A stretch of DNA of 64,000 bases from Skeletonema tropicum (GCA_037178625.1 CM074149.1:1426001-1490000); one strand, 5' to 3'. Positions 1-12,282 are shown, numbered from the stretch's first letter. Made by a program: numbers and translations. The notes: generated from the sequence alone by a model not told the origin.

Positions 1-59
1 GCTTCGGCTTCGTATTCTTTTCGCCTTGGTCTTGAAGAGTTTCAAAAGACTCTTTCCGG

Positions 60-1070
60 CAACGTCCTCCTCTTCAACAGCATTTTAAGATAGTAGTATG
101 TAATAGTAGTGATTCTCACTTGTTCTGCACAAATTATTGTTACATACACCGATTACGATTATAATACACATGTCCTAGTCCTAGTAGTCCTAGAGAGAGA
201 AGATTGCCAATGCCAAGTTCGGAGCAGTATTCTTAAATACAATCCTGGTGAAGCCTACCGAGCTTCCTGGCTCTCAATACAGCCCTCCCTGTTTCAGCTA
301 ACGAGGCAAGTGCAATATCCTCCGACCTGAAACTTCCGTTTCCGCGTGAGTCCTGTCTCGCTTGCTCTGCAAGGACTGCACGTAGGCATCGACGTCTGCA
401 AGCCTGCACCTCGAACGTACAGACCGGTGTGAGTAGATGAGAAATACCAATCCAGAACCCTTTATCTTCTTCTTCTTCTTCGGACGCCGAATCACTTGCA
501 CGAGCTTGTAGGACATCTCGCTTGATGTTGCGTTTCATTAAGTTGTCTTCTGCCTTGGTATACCACAGCTCGTTTTTGTTTTTGTGCCGATCAACTGTGT
601 AAAGCTGCACTTTTTCGGCAAATCGCACAACGGTATGGTTGCGCTTGATAGGGAAGTTTACGATCAATTCAGAAGCCATGTTAGGATTGAAATTGTTCTG
701 ATGTTGTTGACATAAATAATACTTATACTTTATGATGAAGTAAGTATGAAGTCAAAGCAAAGCAAGCGATTTGTTGTCCAAATAACAATTGTGGAAAATC
801 AGTGAGAATGAAGTACGTGGTGCAGAATCCACGAATACGGCATTTCTCAGGCCACTGGGAATAGAAACTTGCCGCGATTATGAAAGTAAGGAAAGTTCAA
901 TTGCATATTTAAGTACTTATGCAGTTACAACAAGAGATTTCCACCGTCATTCTGTCCCGCTCTTGGAGTTAATCGTAGTCCGGCAAAAAACTAGCATATG
1001 TATTTGAAGATGAAGTAGGTGGTGCTTTTTAGATGAAATCCTACGTAGGTACCAAGTGTCCGAGAGGTCA
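60..1070. repeat. Segmental duplication, copy 1
   Basis: This stretch is repeated at about 2240-3105 in the same orientation. The match covers the flank with the run aagatagtagtatgtaatag, the complete 148-aa gene and its 5' flank, including the shared words gtgcagaatccacga and cctacgtaggta. Copy 1 carries extra sequence (about 850-960) absent from copy 2, so the two copies have diverged by indels outside the gene. Confidence 0.85.
233..679 (-). CDS. Conserved diatom hypothetical protein, 148 aa (copy 1)
   Basis: This is an uninterrupted 148-codon frame starting at an ATG, with N-terminus MASELIVNFPIKRNHTV. No enzyme motif or membrane segment is visible. The N-terminal half has the look of a small diatom/stramenopile family (an NFPIKR-HTVRF opening, then NELWYTKAE). 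The middle has an acidic Ser/Glu run, and the C-terminal half is basic with CRRRCLRAVLAEQARQ followed by a helix-prone stretch with an IALAS motif. A second copy lies at 2364-2810 in the same orientation and keeps the frame. The copies differ by substitutions and two small in-frame length changes, so at least one has been under coding constraint. I recognise the family by sequence feel only; its function is unknown to me. Confidence 0.7.
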   Translation of the reverse strand: MASELIVNFPIKRNHTVVRFAEKVQLYTVDRHKNKNELWYTKAEDNLMKRNIKRDVLQARASDSASEEEEEDKGFWIGISHLLTPVCTFEVQACRRRCLRAVLAEQARQDSRGNGSFRSEDIALASLAETGRAVLRARKLGRLHQDCI

Positions 1071-2240
1071 TCATGGAACCTGGTCCGAAGTCCGTGCCTC
1101 ATTCACCTCCTTGCTGCAAATCTTGTTGCATGTCAAGCTGAGATAAAATTCAATCTTACTTGTTCTTTAATCTCTAGTTACCGTTGGGGAAGTTGACCCA
1201 CTTTTCTCCTCCAATTGTCTCCGGCTCTCTGTGTCAAATGACCTGGGCATTTGCGTGCGGCGTCACTCATGAGTTGCAGGCCAGCCCTCATCTAGGGGTG
1301 AGCCCGAGGTAGGTGTCCTCGGGGCACGGGAAAGACACGTAATCGCGATCTCACCGTGAACCTGCCATGCTTCAGCCTACCGCTACTAGCACCAGTAGAG
1401 ATCTCGAATCAATATTTGTGAAGAAGAAAGCTTCGCATCATAACCCCCCAAAACAAGGGGGGCAACAACCGAAATAACCCAGGGTCGGGTGGGTGGGAAA
1501 ATTTAATAAGCTGCTTGGAAAATGCGTTGTGGAGTCTTGATCGGGTCCTCCTTACTAACCAAATTCCAAGCGTCTATCTCCCATTCAAATGTTCAGTGTT
1601 GTCATCGCACCTGCGTGTTGATAAAGCAAAGAGTGACCTCGCAACTCCAGCTACTTTTCACTTTGGTTTGGTACGCCTTTCTCACTCCGTCATTTGAATA
1701 CAAATCTTTCTGCATCTGGCGTCGTTCTTCTTTGAAAGCCGCTCGCTTCTTAGATGTTTTCTGCTCGTCCGTTCAATCCTTACTACTGGCGGACCCTCTT
1801 TACTAATGTGACGATTGCTGACGCCGATGATCTTCAAAGTTCTGAACTTGACAGATGGCGAGACCGAACCCTATATTTTTTTTCTATTCTACACTCGCCA
1901 TCTGTCAGTTGACAATGTTAAAAAGCTAGCCTTCATACGAACAACACCCAACTACAAAATTTCTGATGAACTTTCTTGCTCAATAGATTGACTGCTTCTC
2001 TAGAGAGTGATGATCAAAGCGATTACTCTTTCTCAAGCAGGCCGAATTGGCCTGAGTAGCGCCAATATTAGCCCGCTTTTAATGATTCCAATAGCGGTAT
2101 TATTATTATTCTCAGTAGGGTGGTAGTGAAGAGTCTGCCTAATATTAACATTATGATGTGATTCCATTGCCATCAGTCGATAGAAAGGGTATAGCTCACT
2201 TGAGAGATCCCCACTGTTTCAATCTCTATCTCTGGCACTT
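1071..2240. other. Spacer with a hairpin, no supported gene
   Basis: No convincing coding frame. At 1849-1862 and 1894-1907 there is a perfect 14-bp inverted repeat (TGACAGATGGCGAG and its complement) around a 31-base T-rich loop. The same right-hand sequence recurs at about 3618-3660 next to a MITE-like element, which suggests that both sites carry remnants of one repeat. Another short palindrome, AGGCCgaattGGCCT, lies near 2040. Confidence 0.5.
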
Positions 2241-3105
2241 TAAGATAGCAGTATGTAATAGTAGTGATTCTAACTTGTACTACACCAATTATTGTTATTC
2301 ACGGATTATAATACACATGTCCTAGAGCTAGAGATTGCCAATGCCAAGTTCGGAGCAGTATTCTTAAATACAATCCTGGTGGAGCCTACCGAGCTTCCTG
2401 GCTCTCAATACAGCCCTCCCTGTTTCAGCTAACGAGGCAAGTGCAATATCCTCCGACCTGAAACTTCCGTTTCCGTGTGAGTCCTGTCTCGCCTGCTCTG
2501 CAAGGACTGCACGTAGGCATCGACGTCTGCAAGCCTGCACCTCGAACGTACAGGCCGGTGTGAGTAGATGAGAAATACCAATCCAGAACCCTTTATCTTC
2601 TTCTTCGGACGCCGAATCACTTGCACGAGCTTGTAGGACATCTCGCTTGATGTTACATTTCATTGAGATGTATTCTGCTTTGGCTTTGGTATACCACAGC
2701 TCGTTTTTGTCTTCGTGCCGATTAACTGTGGAAAGCTGCACTTCTTCGGCAAATCGCACAACGGTATGGTTGCGCTTGATAGGGAAGTTTACAATCAATT
2801 CAGAAGCCATGTTAGCAATTGTGGAACATAATAAATATATAATTAGGAGTAGAATAAAAAAAGAAGTACAATACTTGTGCAGAATCGATCCGCAATCACA
2901 AAAAGTACATAAATGTAAAGGTTAATTCAGTACAAATTTTGTGACTTGTGCAGAATCCACGATTACGGCATTTCCGCCTTATTCAGTCCCGCTCTTGGAG
3001 TTAATTAAACGTAGTCCGCAGAAACTAGCATATGTATTTGAAGTAGGTGGTGCATTTACATGAGATCCTACGTAGGTACACAAGTGTCCGAGATAGAGGC
3101 CAGAA
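2240..3105. repeat. Segmental duplication, copy 2
   Basis: Partner of 60-1070. It holds the second 148-aa gene and the shared 5' flank. It ends just before the inverted-repeat element at 3112, which seems to have inserted at or near the end of the duplicated block. Confidence 0.85.
2364..2810 (-). CDS. Conserved diatom hypothetical protein, 148 aa (copy 2)
   Basis: Full-length paralogue of the gene at 233-679, with the same start, the same length and an identical C-terminus (GRLHQDCI). Differences are scattered: V instead of K in FAEKVQL, three added residues near AKAEYISM, and a shorter Glu run. Indels keep the frame, which argues that both copies are or were translated. The two genes are about 1.7 kb apart and point the same way, as expected from a direct duplication. 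Function is not recognised. No TATA-like or other promoter element could be assigned with confidence. Confidence 0.7.
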   Translation of the reverse strand: MASELIVNFPIKRNHTVVRFAEEVQLSTVNRHEDKNELWYTKAKAEYISMKCNIKRDVLQARASDSASEEEDKGFWIGISHLLTPACTFEVQACRRRCLRAVLAEQARQDSHGNGSFRSEDIALASLAETGRAVLRARKLGRLHQDCI

Positions 3106-3111
3106 CCTACT

Positions 3112-3617
3112 CTGGCGGGAACTAAATCGTACCGGAAATAAATCGTACCACGGAGAAATCTCCACACAAATCACTAACAAAACACAAAAAAGACGCATTC
3201 TACACCCTAATATCATGGTTCTGAGCCTCCATGTCAACGCCTATCCCAAATAATCGACCATAATATGATAGTATAGACAAGTAGCTTTCGATAGAACCAC
3301 TGGTCAACGTTGTATGTAGTATACTCGCATAGCAGCAGCAGCGCAGGCATGCAGATATGCCGTAGACATGCGTCATTCTAGATCGAAATAGCAGTTATTG
3401 GTCCCAAATTTGTCGATAGGTGCTCAATCTCGACGAACTATAGTCTCTTTTGCATCATATAATGTATATATACTGTTTGGGATTCTATGTTTAGGCTGCT
3501 ATATGTATTTTCGTCGAGTATCATGGCCAAATTTATGACTCTTTTCATGTTGTTAGTGTTTTGTGCGTAAAATTTGATAAATCGTACCGCGGCGAGGTAC
3601 GATTTAGTTCCCGCCAG
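3112..3617. mobile_element. MITE-like element with 22-bp perfect TIRs
   Basis: The ends CTGGCGGGAACTAAATCG... (3112-3133) and their exact reverse complement (3596-3617) form 22-bp terminal inverted repeats around 506 bases. The interior has no open frame of note and also contains the TIR core taaatcgtacc internally near 3139-3155. No clear target-site duplication is seen: the flanks are cctact on the left and gaccga on the right. Length, TIRs and absence of coding capacity fit a non-autonomous DNA transposon. Confidence 0.75.
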
Positions 3618-3685
3618 GACCGAACCCTATTCTACACTCGCCATCCGTCATTCAGTTGACAATACATAATAAAAAGGCTTCATAC

Positions 3686-5920
3686 TACTTCCTTCGTCGC
3701 GCGATAAATCGGCAAGTAAAAAAATCCGGGAAAGCTAGGCGCACGTATTCCACACGTATTATATCCGTAATGCAATTTTTACTCCCAATCGATTTTGCCT
3801 CCCCACCGCGCTCCACCTCAAATTTTTTTGCTCCCATTTGGGAGCAAAAATCGTCTCGGCGGAGTGTAGCCATTACTACACCAATACTACGCCGATCCCC
3901 TCCGTTCAAAGACCAATATTATTCCATTTGGTTAGTTTAGAGTGCATCTGCAACTTGGGTTGGCCACATTCCATCCACTCGCCGAGATTGTAGGGGTGTC
4001 AAATCAGTTGCATCGGTGTCGGTGGGCGGCTGACGAGGCGATTTTGAATAAAAAAATCACACATCTCACAAAAAGCATCCCCACCATGATGCATCACATG
4101 GCATTATTGGCCATGAAATAAATAATAGCAACAACTCCAACGTGCAGCCTCCCCCAAAATTTTGTGCTGGATCCATTTTTGAGGTCGGCGGGGCCTGAAT
4201 ATCAACGGATACAGCAGTATAACGACGTTAACACAATACAAGTATATTCGGCACATTCGACATCACCAGAACCGGCCTCATATATTCACACCGACGCAAA
4301 TACGATGCCATGAAGCAATAAGAAGTGTTACTATATACCCATGCCGAAGTAATGGTGACTTGGTGGCCGCTGCATTGCCCATTGAATTGAGAACATCACG
4401 CATTCGCTGCGCAGCGGCATGTGTATGGAGAGCATATGCCGATCACCCACTTGGCCGCTGTGTGTGGAGCAACAATCAATGCATTGAAGTCAAAAAACAT
4501 CAACCCTCGTCCCAACCACATAATAAGTGGCAAATGGTGTGATATTCCTGGCAGATAATGACACATACCTCCCCCAAACACTATGTCAGAGAAGTAAGTT
4601 CATAACAATCACCAGAGGGCACATCATCAATAAAACAGAGAGCAATTAATCATTTCAAGTAGCCAAAGATGCCCCAAAACTGTTATGTATGTGTATTGAG
4701 TGAAATGGAAGCGTATTATGAAGTGTATCACTCCTGACATGGCCAAAGTAGAGTATAATTAAGTGTAATATGATGATTTTATGCACCTAATGGTGAGTAT
4801 TATTTCTCTTTATAGACAACGATTCATAGCAAGCCCTACCGGAATTAAACAGCCAATGATATTAGCTTTGGGATAATAATCGCACCATAGGTGTATCCGT
4901 TTCGTGTGTGGCGTTAGGGGTGTAGGAGCAGCGGTCATCATGGAGAACATCCTGTTGAGACCAGAATTGGAGGCGAGGAGGGGAAAGAGGCGAGAGTAAC
5001 AGAGGTCCCGTAGAAATTGCACGTAGGAATTGGTTTAATTTTTTTGCTCCCATTTGGGAGTAAAAAATCAGCCAATTTTGTTGAAGTCAAAAACACGTCG
5101 ATCATGATCATGCCATGCCCTACCAAAGGCACTTATGGCACTGTAGTGGCCAAATATGAACTCAAACATTTTAGGCGATGGTATTAGCCAAATTTTATTG
5201 TGCCGGCACTAGCTGTAAGTCCACTGGAACCCTCCATACTAATGTGCTGGAAAGTGCCATTTTTGCTCCCATTTTCGCTCCCATTTTGGGCTGCATTACG
5301 GATATCTTGACTTTGATGAGCTACATATCATTGCAGGCGACTTTGATGACACAGACTACGACAACTTCACCGAGGAGCAGAAGGAGAGGTACAACCAATT
5401 TGGTAAGGCTTTTGAAGACATGAGTGCAATTGAGTATCCGACCAACATCGAACAGCAACAGATGCAACAGGAATAGGAATAATTAATCGATATAGATAAA
5501 CATGCTATTGAAGAATTCAAATTCATTATCATCGTGTCTCTTAACTCTGTAGGAGTAATCAGAAGTAGAAGCACTTCTTCCCACACCCGCAGCGCTGCAC
5601 GCACAAAGTTAGGCGAAAAAAGGAGACAAAAACTTTATTTCATAAACCGCCCACACAATATACGCTGCTGCTATAGTCCGCTGATAGAAGGTACCTTTGG
5701 ATTGGTTTCGGCACAACTCTGGGGCTGTTAATGAAGGCCCTACTGTGCCTGCCGATCATGGCGAGTGGAGGAGGGCCAGGAGGAGTTCTCATCCACACTG
5801 GAGGTCAAAAACTATTTTCTCGATAAATTTTTATTTTATTAGCTAATACGTGTGGAATACAGTGCGCCTAGCTTTCCCGGATTTTTTTACTTGCCGATTT
5901 ATCGCGCGACGAAGTAAGTA
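3686..5920. mobile_element. 2.2-kb element with about 75-bp inverted termini
   Basis: The left end (3686-3762) is repeated as its reverse complement at 5845-5920. The match runs through CTTCGTCGCGCGATAAATCG, the A7 run, TCCGGGAAAGCTAGGCGCAC and TTCCACACGTATTA, with one substitution and a 1-base indel. Inside are palindromes built on TTTGCTCCCATTTGGGAGC (about 3828-3850 and 5042-5066) and a related GCTCCC cluster near 5264-5287. Only a short terminal-exon-like frame (5337-5476) looks coding. I infer a non-autonomous or decayed cut-and-paste element; no transposase was recognised and no target duplication is clear. Confidence 0.65.
5337..5476 (+). pseudogene. Possible last exon of an unknown acidic protein
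   Basis: After a good acceptor (cattgcag, AG at 5335-5336) a frame runs to TAG at 5474 and encodes an acidic, Gln-rich tail. It contains DFDDTDYDNFTEEQKERY and ends in QQQMQQE. No upstream exon could be joined with certainty, so it is given as a fragment inside the 2.2-kb TIR element. It may be the C-terminus of the element's own lost protein. Function is not recognised. Confidence 0.3.
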
Positions 5921-6727
5921 AAACTACTGAAGTGCTCCTATCACAATAGATAACCTTATGGTGCGCGTTACTGCCTACGCATTACCGTATCAAGCACCTA
6001 CCTATGGTACCTACTTCAATAGGTAGGTACTTATCGAAGTAAAGGTTTCCTCGGTCTCTTGTCCCTATGGCACCTTGACTCGCAATAGTGAAGGAAGAAT
6101 GTCGCCGGCTTCTAGCTAGACATAGTGGAGGAGCCCAACAGTAAGTGAGCGTTTCCCACGTTCCGACTGACTAAATGGTGATCTAGTTTGTCGTCGTTGA
6201 GTTTCCACTAAGTATATCGAAGCCGAGCTTTTGGAGCATCGATACGCGACGTTCTGAGACCTGATCCTTGATACCCTGCCAGCGTGGATTCGTTGACCAG
6301 CACTAATTGCAGCCTTCGCAACATAAACGAAGTTCTCCTGATCCTCAATTGAACTTGTGCATAGATGTTGAGGTCTCGGGAGCGGGAGAAGCAGGTCAGG
6401 TACTATGAAGTTGGAAGCGTGAGAATGCAGAAGTAGCTTTCCCATGAAAAAGAACTCTTTGCAACGTGCTCAACATGAAATCGATGCCCAAACAACTCTT
6501 TCCACTTTCGGTCGGGTGCTCGTAATTTGCGGTCGGTGTCAACTAGGAGAAATCGGTTGCTTGTACAGGGGCAGCATGTGGGCATCAATTGAAAAGGTGA
6601 TTTGTCATGTGCTCTTTCTTGGATCAGATACATATTCACTCCAGTTACAGCATAGAGAGATGAGAGATTGAATAAAAAGACATTAAATTTACTTCAAAAA
6701 TTTGCCTTGCATGAGCGTGTTAGGCAA
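5921..6727. other. Spacer downstream of the bZIP-PAS gene
   Basis: Includes short repeated words around the KpnI-like site ggtacc at 6007-6030. A 109-codon minus frame at 6116-6445 contains QENFVYVAKAAISAGQRIHAG and could be a fragment of an old gene, but nothing about it is recognised and no exon structure could be supported. The stretch also holds the 3' flank of the gene ending at 6728. Confidence 0.35.
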
Positions 6728-9700
6728 TCAAGTCGATGTATCCATTTCTACATTGTCATTTGCACTCGATGCGTTCTCTTTCTTCTCTGTGGTTTTCGCC
6801 TGAGCACCCACTACGGCCATATCCGATGAATTTGACGCATTACCGCAACTAATTGATCCATTACTACTAGCTGAACTCGTGAGAGAGCTCATGGATTGCT
6901 TTTCACTGTTTGGAAGTGTCGTTGAAATCTCCTTAATTCCATTTGATTTGTTCTCTTGGCTGCTTCCGGACGCGGGAAAGTCGGAGCTTGAAGACGAGCT
7001 TGTTGGTTGATTTTCACCCCCATTTGCCTCATTGCTATTATCAGAATCACTTTTGGGAGATGAAGAGCCGGCGCCCTTCTTATTATCGTCAACATGACCA
7101 GTCTTTTTCGTCTCGTCTTCCTTGTCGATCCATTGAACATACACAGTCAATCCAAGATAGTGGGAAATAATCGAATCTGTACTCAATGGATACAGCATGA
7201 GATAACCCCGATACCTCCGTCCAGATTTGGTGTAATTTGTAACCATAGCACTCGACGGACGCTTGAACATGACTGGTCGCATCAACAAATCCAACTCCTC
7301 ATTCGTCGTGTCATCACCTTGAAGTATCGAGCACGAAGATTTGCCAACAACCTCCTCCGACTTGTATCCTGTCAGCTTCTCCCATCGTTCATTCACTTTC
7401 GTGATGGTGTAGGGACGATCAGCACTTGTCATGACCATAGGGTAGTAAAATTCTTTTGTGCAAGTCTGCACCGTATTTGGAATGACAACATCGTTGAAGT
7501 TGTCGTACCCCATGGCCATCTTCACCGTCAGCATGAATGCCATGACATCGAACATCATCTCCAGGGACACAATCTTGTGAGACGAGTTGAACTTTGAAAA
7601 GAGCATACCATTTTGATGCAATTCGTTCTGCGCTCCACACTGCTTCGCATTCAGTGTTTGCATGGACCATCGAGCCATCAACTGATTTCCAGCAATTGGT
7701 GTCTCGTCAGTTACCAACTTGTAGTGAAACTTAATCTTGCCCTTAGGATATCGTTGCCTATTCACAATGGAGTCCAAGAACACAGCATTACTTGCCACAT
7801 CATTCATCATGGCATCCACTCCAACAATGGTACGCTGACAATTCGACACCTGAACCTCGCTCGATGGAAAACTCTGATATGGAGTCACCGGTAGTCGACA
7901 AGTAAAGCAGCACTCATCCAATAAGCTGGACCAAAGCTCCCTCCGTTGGTTCACATGATACGACGCCCTCAACGCAAACAAACTTCGAAGAACATCCACA
8001 CGCTTCGAGTGAATCTCCACCATGAGATTAGCACTCGCAGCACGCTCTGAAACAAGAGTATCACGCTCCCTACACAGCTCATCGACTGTAATCTTGAGAC
8101 GTTCCACATAGGCCTTCTTCCGAATGCGAGTATTCTTGGCATGTTCACGATTCCGTTCCCGATTACTCCGCAGCTTCTCCTCTGCAGCCAAATTTCGTTC
8201 ATGAGCGATAGCTTGAAGACTGGCTTGATGACGTTGCTGCGCGGTGGAAGGCACCATCTTTTTATTCGTGGACGTTGCAGTGTCATAATCGGTGGCGGAG
8301 TCACAGGATATCATTGCAGTTCGTGGCGCAGTGGACGAAGGTGCAGAGGCAGACGATCGTCCACGTTTCACACCCACCTTGGCGGTGGTAGTGACTGCTG
8401 CTGCTGCTGCTGCTGCATCTTCAGTGGTACAATATCCTCCATCGGTATCACTCGTGACAACGGGATAAGTTGCCTGCTGGGGATACCCTGGAAGTTTCGA
8501 TCGATTCTTGAGTTGCTGTTGCGCCGCCATGGCAGGGGTAACACTGGGAGCAGGCGGGGGACGATTATTATTCCCCGGCATTACTTGTTGCGAATACACT
8601 AATGCAGAATTGGCAGCTGCTGGTGTGGGAATACCACTCGGTGCAGGTGCAGCACTCGCTAAGGGAGGTTTCATTCCATACAACTGTGGAGGATATCCAG
8701 GTGGATACTGAAATGCTGGATGAGGGGTAGTGGATCCTGCTGCTTGTTGGGCAATAACCGATGGATGCTTTGACTGCTGCTGCTGTTGCTGCTTTTGGGA
8801 CTTGGCAGATGCAGATGTAGTGGTACTACTACTACTCTTGGAAGTGTCCACCTTTCGTTTCCTTGGGGCACGCTTCGTTTCTTTCTTGGCAGTAGTAGCA
8901 GGCACTGGAGCAACAGCGGTGGACGTCTTGAGTGGAGCAGACGAAGATGCATCTACCTTGGCTGGAACAGGAGGCTTGGCATTCGTAGTCGTAGTCAACC
9001 CCGATGGCGGAACTTGTTGTTGTTGTGGCTGCTGCTGCTGCTGCTGCTGCTGCTGCATCATGATCATGTTCATCGGAGGTATAAATCCCTGCTGCTGCTG
9101 CTGTTGTTGTGCTTGTTGTTGTAATAATGCCATGTAAGCTATCTGAGCACTCATTTGCTGCTGCAACTGTTGTTGTTGTTGCTGCGAAGCTGGGGCGGAA
9201 TTCGATGGAACTTGCTGCTGTTGTTGTTGTTGAAGCTGCTGCCAAGGCATGACCACAGCCGCCGTTTGTTGCTGTGGAGGCTGCTGTTGTTGTGGAGGCT
9301 GTTGTTGAGACTGTTGTTGTTGCTGCTGAGACTGTTGCTGCTGCTGTTGAGACTGCTGCTGCTGCTGTTGCATCTGCTGTTGACGTTGCATCTGCTGCTG
9401 CAAAAATTGTACCAACTGCTGCTGCTGTTGAGGTGGCATAGCTGCTACTCCACTTGAGGTTGCTGCAGATAACGCTTGAAGTTGCTGGAAAAACATGGCT
9501 TGTTGTTGCTGCTGCTGCTGTTGGGGGGTAAGTCCCGGAGGAGCAGCTGCAACGGGGGCGGCGGATGCTTGAGGGTACCCTTGTTGCTGTTGTTGCTGTT
9601 GCTGCATCGCTACTGCACTTGGGTGTTGATAATGCTGTAATGACGACCCCTGAGGATTGTTATTCGATGGATTTATCAACATACCATCCTGTCTTGACAA

Positions 9701-11356
9701 AGACGTCGACGGGGCCGTAGCAACAGGAGCAGTAGCACCACTATTTGATGACTTGTTGTTATCCCCCTCCTTCTTTGAACCAGATGATAATGATGAAGAA
9801 CCTCTCACATCACCAACATTATTAGTACTTGATGATAAAGGAGCAGATGAAGGTGGAGGGGGCAGCATACCTCCACCACCACCACCACCCTCAGTAGTAG
9901 CAGTATTCGTCGTCGTAGTCACCTCATTCCACCCATTCCAAAATTGAGCCGTAGTAGCACCCGCCACATCCTCCATCATGCGCTGTTCCTCCTCCTCTCC
10001 TCTTGACATTCTCCTCCTCCCACCACCTGATGGTTCTTGTCGTTCACTTCCTAGAGTCGTAGTAGCCCCCACAACAGCAGCAGCAGTAGCAGCACTCCTC
10101 CCTCCCCCATTACCACCATTACTCAACATGGCAGGATTTAAAATTGCCGAATTGACGCCACCCTGTTGTAATAATTGCTGTTGGAGCATTTGCAATTGTT
10201 GTTGTTGGGACATTATTTGACCTCTTCCATTGCCGCTACTGTTGCTGATAGATCTATCATTGTTGTAGCACGTCGAGTTGCAAGTGCTGGTGGTCGCTAT
10301 CCCACCTTGCGGGGCAGTACTGTTGTTGTTCGTATTACCACCAGCAGCTTGAACAGCAGTGGAAGGGGGAGGCTGTTGCTGTGAAGGAATGGGTTGTTGT
10401 TGTTGAGCCCAACCAAAGTAATTAATGGAGGACACACCCATTCCTCCTCCTCCATTATTATTACTATTACTTGCAGCACCACCAGCTGGAGTTGTCGTGC
10501 TAGTAGTAGTAGTAGTATTCATGGTAGTGGAAGAAGAAGGAAGATTGTAATACACTTGATTACCACCCTCTTGCACATTCGTCGTCCCGCCAACAACTCC
10601 ACCTCCAGCAGCAGCAGCAGCTAGATCCATACCACCATGATTTCCACTCGCAGAAACATTCTCTTCACCAGTCAATCTCAAACTACTATTGGTATTCACC
10701 GTACCAACAGCAATAGTAGTAGTCTGACGTTGTGAATTCGTGTTGGTATCTTCTGGATAATCTTCGTTAAGTCCACTACCACCGCTATTGCCATTGCCAT
10801 CTTGAGTCGTAGATACGGCCGCATTGACAGTTGCCGCGACGTCGTCCCAAAAGAGGAGGCCCAAATCTTCATCGTCTCCCTGAGATTGTTAGATTGAATT
10901 GAAGAAAGGGAGATTTTGTGAGTCAATTATATACAAGTGCACACATGCCATAACAATACTATATATCGTATCGACGTGAGAGAGGACCCGCAGCGATTTA
11001 TATAAATCACGATTCACCAATTCATGCTCTCTCGATAAAGTGTCGACACCTCTTGACCGAACGTCAGCTACCACAACCATACTATATATTATAATCTTCT
11101 ATACACGAGTCGAATATAATTATAATATAGCCACCTTACTCCACCACGGCCACCACGAACCTATCTATCGACACGGCGACCACCGCAATAATCGAAATCT
11201 CGCTCCGTTTCAAATCACCTCGCCGCCTCTCTCACATACATAAATTTATACACATGTAAAGATTCTCAATAATTCTCAATAATATTCGAGTGGACTTACC
11301 GAGCCATCATCCCATTGAATTCCATCCATTTCCTCTTCCTCCTCTGCCGTATTCAT
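6728..11356 (-). CDS. bZIP-PAS transcription factor, two exons
   Basis: Model: exon 1 11356-11300, a 420-base GTAAGT...CTCAG intron, exon 2 10879-6728; both joins are phase 0, giving about 1,402 aa. Exon 1 supplies the ATG and an acidic N-terminus (NTAEEEEEMDG...) that continues in frame into GDDEDLGLLFWDD. Residues about 25-900 are low complexity: Asn/Thr/Ser then long poly-Gln encoded by mixed CAA/CAG. A basic region follows, RNREHAKNTRIRKKAY (N929), fitting the N-x3-A-x3-R bZIP pattern, with a short heptad region. A conserved linker (SSEVQVSNCQRT...) then leads to a C-terminal PAS domain at about 1164-1264, with LTGYKSEEVVGKSSCSILQG and NYTKSGRR. This is the arrangement of the stramenopile bZIP-PAS family, and it is LOV-like though not a canonical aureochrome LOV. 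It is probably a nuclear DNA-binding regulator; the ligand is unknown. Confidence 0.88.
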
Positions 11357-12282
11357 AATATTTTCTATACTATTTCGTGTCTATATATTTCTGAGTGCAG
11401 ATTTTATAATATATTGTGCTTCGTGCGTCAGAGTTCGTTATATATATGTTGTGCACACTGTGATTATTAGATATTGAGCTGCACTGTAGTTAGATATATT
11501 ATTGTTGTGGTGCAGCAATTCTTCAACTTCTTCAATCAATCAATTATTATTCAACACTACTTCGAGTGCATGTATTTTTCTCCTGCAAAAACATGTCAAT
11601 ACTTTTAGTTGCACTAAAGACAATCAATATTGATGTTCGTTTGTTACCTTTACCCGTCATAAACTAGAGTATACACAGGTATACACTTCCTTGGGTGTCA
11701 TTCGTGTGGAGACAGGGGAGCTCGCATCAAAGAACCCCCCCCGGCCATCTGCTCGTCTTATGGTTCGGTAGTTGGTGTAGGAATTCCGTTGGGTAGGTGT
11801 GGGTGACGCGCTTTGAGTTGTAATTCGAGCTTTTACGTGGGTACATTTTGTGGGGGGGGGGTGTAAATAGTAACTGATTCAATTTTGAAATTTCTCTACC
11901 TAATTAAATCAAATAACACTACAACGAAGCTCAATGAAAAGAGAAGTGGATGACACCCAAACTCGCCAACCCATACCCAAATGTCACTTATGACGTCATG
12001 TAAAGCGTTCTGACTTCACTTACCTGGGTGGAATAGTGCACGGGTAGGTGGGAATTTGGTATGTGATGTGGTGGGAGAAAAAGGGGGGTGCAACTGTCGT
12101 CATGATTGCCAGGTACAATAACATATTGGGTGAACTTCTTGGAAAGGCTTGGACGTGGGCGCGGCGGGCGTGTGTGTGGGTTGTGGGTTTCTTTCGGAGT
12201 GTTTGCAAAGCGGCACCGCTCACCACTCACCACTCACTGAACTGAATGCAAAGCAAAAAAGCAAGACGAAAACTGACGGACA
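11357..12282. other. Upstream region of the bZIP-PAS gene
   Basis: AT-rich sequence with tatatata and ttattattg runs lies just upstream of the ATG at 11356 and may hold the promoter and 5' leader. Farther out are homopolymer C and G tracts (about 11734-11742 and 11851-11860). Frames at 11988-12245 on both strands lie over the same bases and look non-coding. Confidence 0.4.

Noticed and set aside
9140..9460. Leu-rich plus-strand frames over the bZIP-PAS gene
   Set aside because: They are reverse readings of the CAG/CAA poly-Gln tract and have no independent support.
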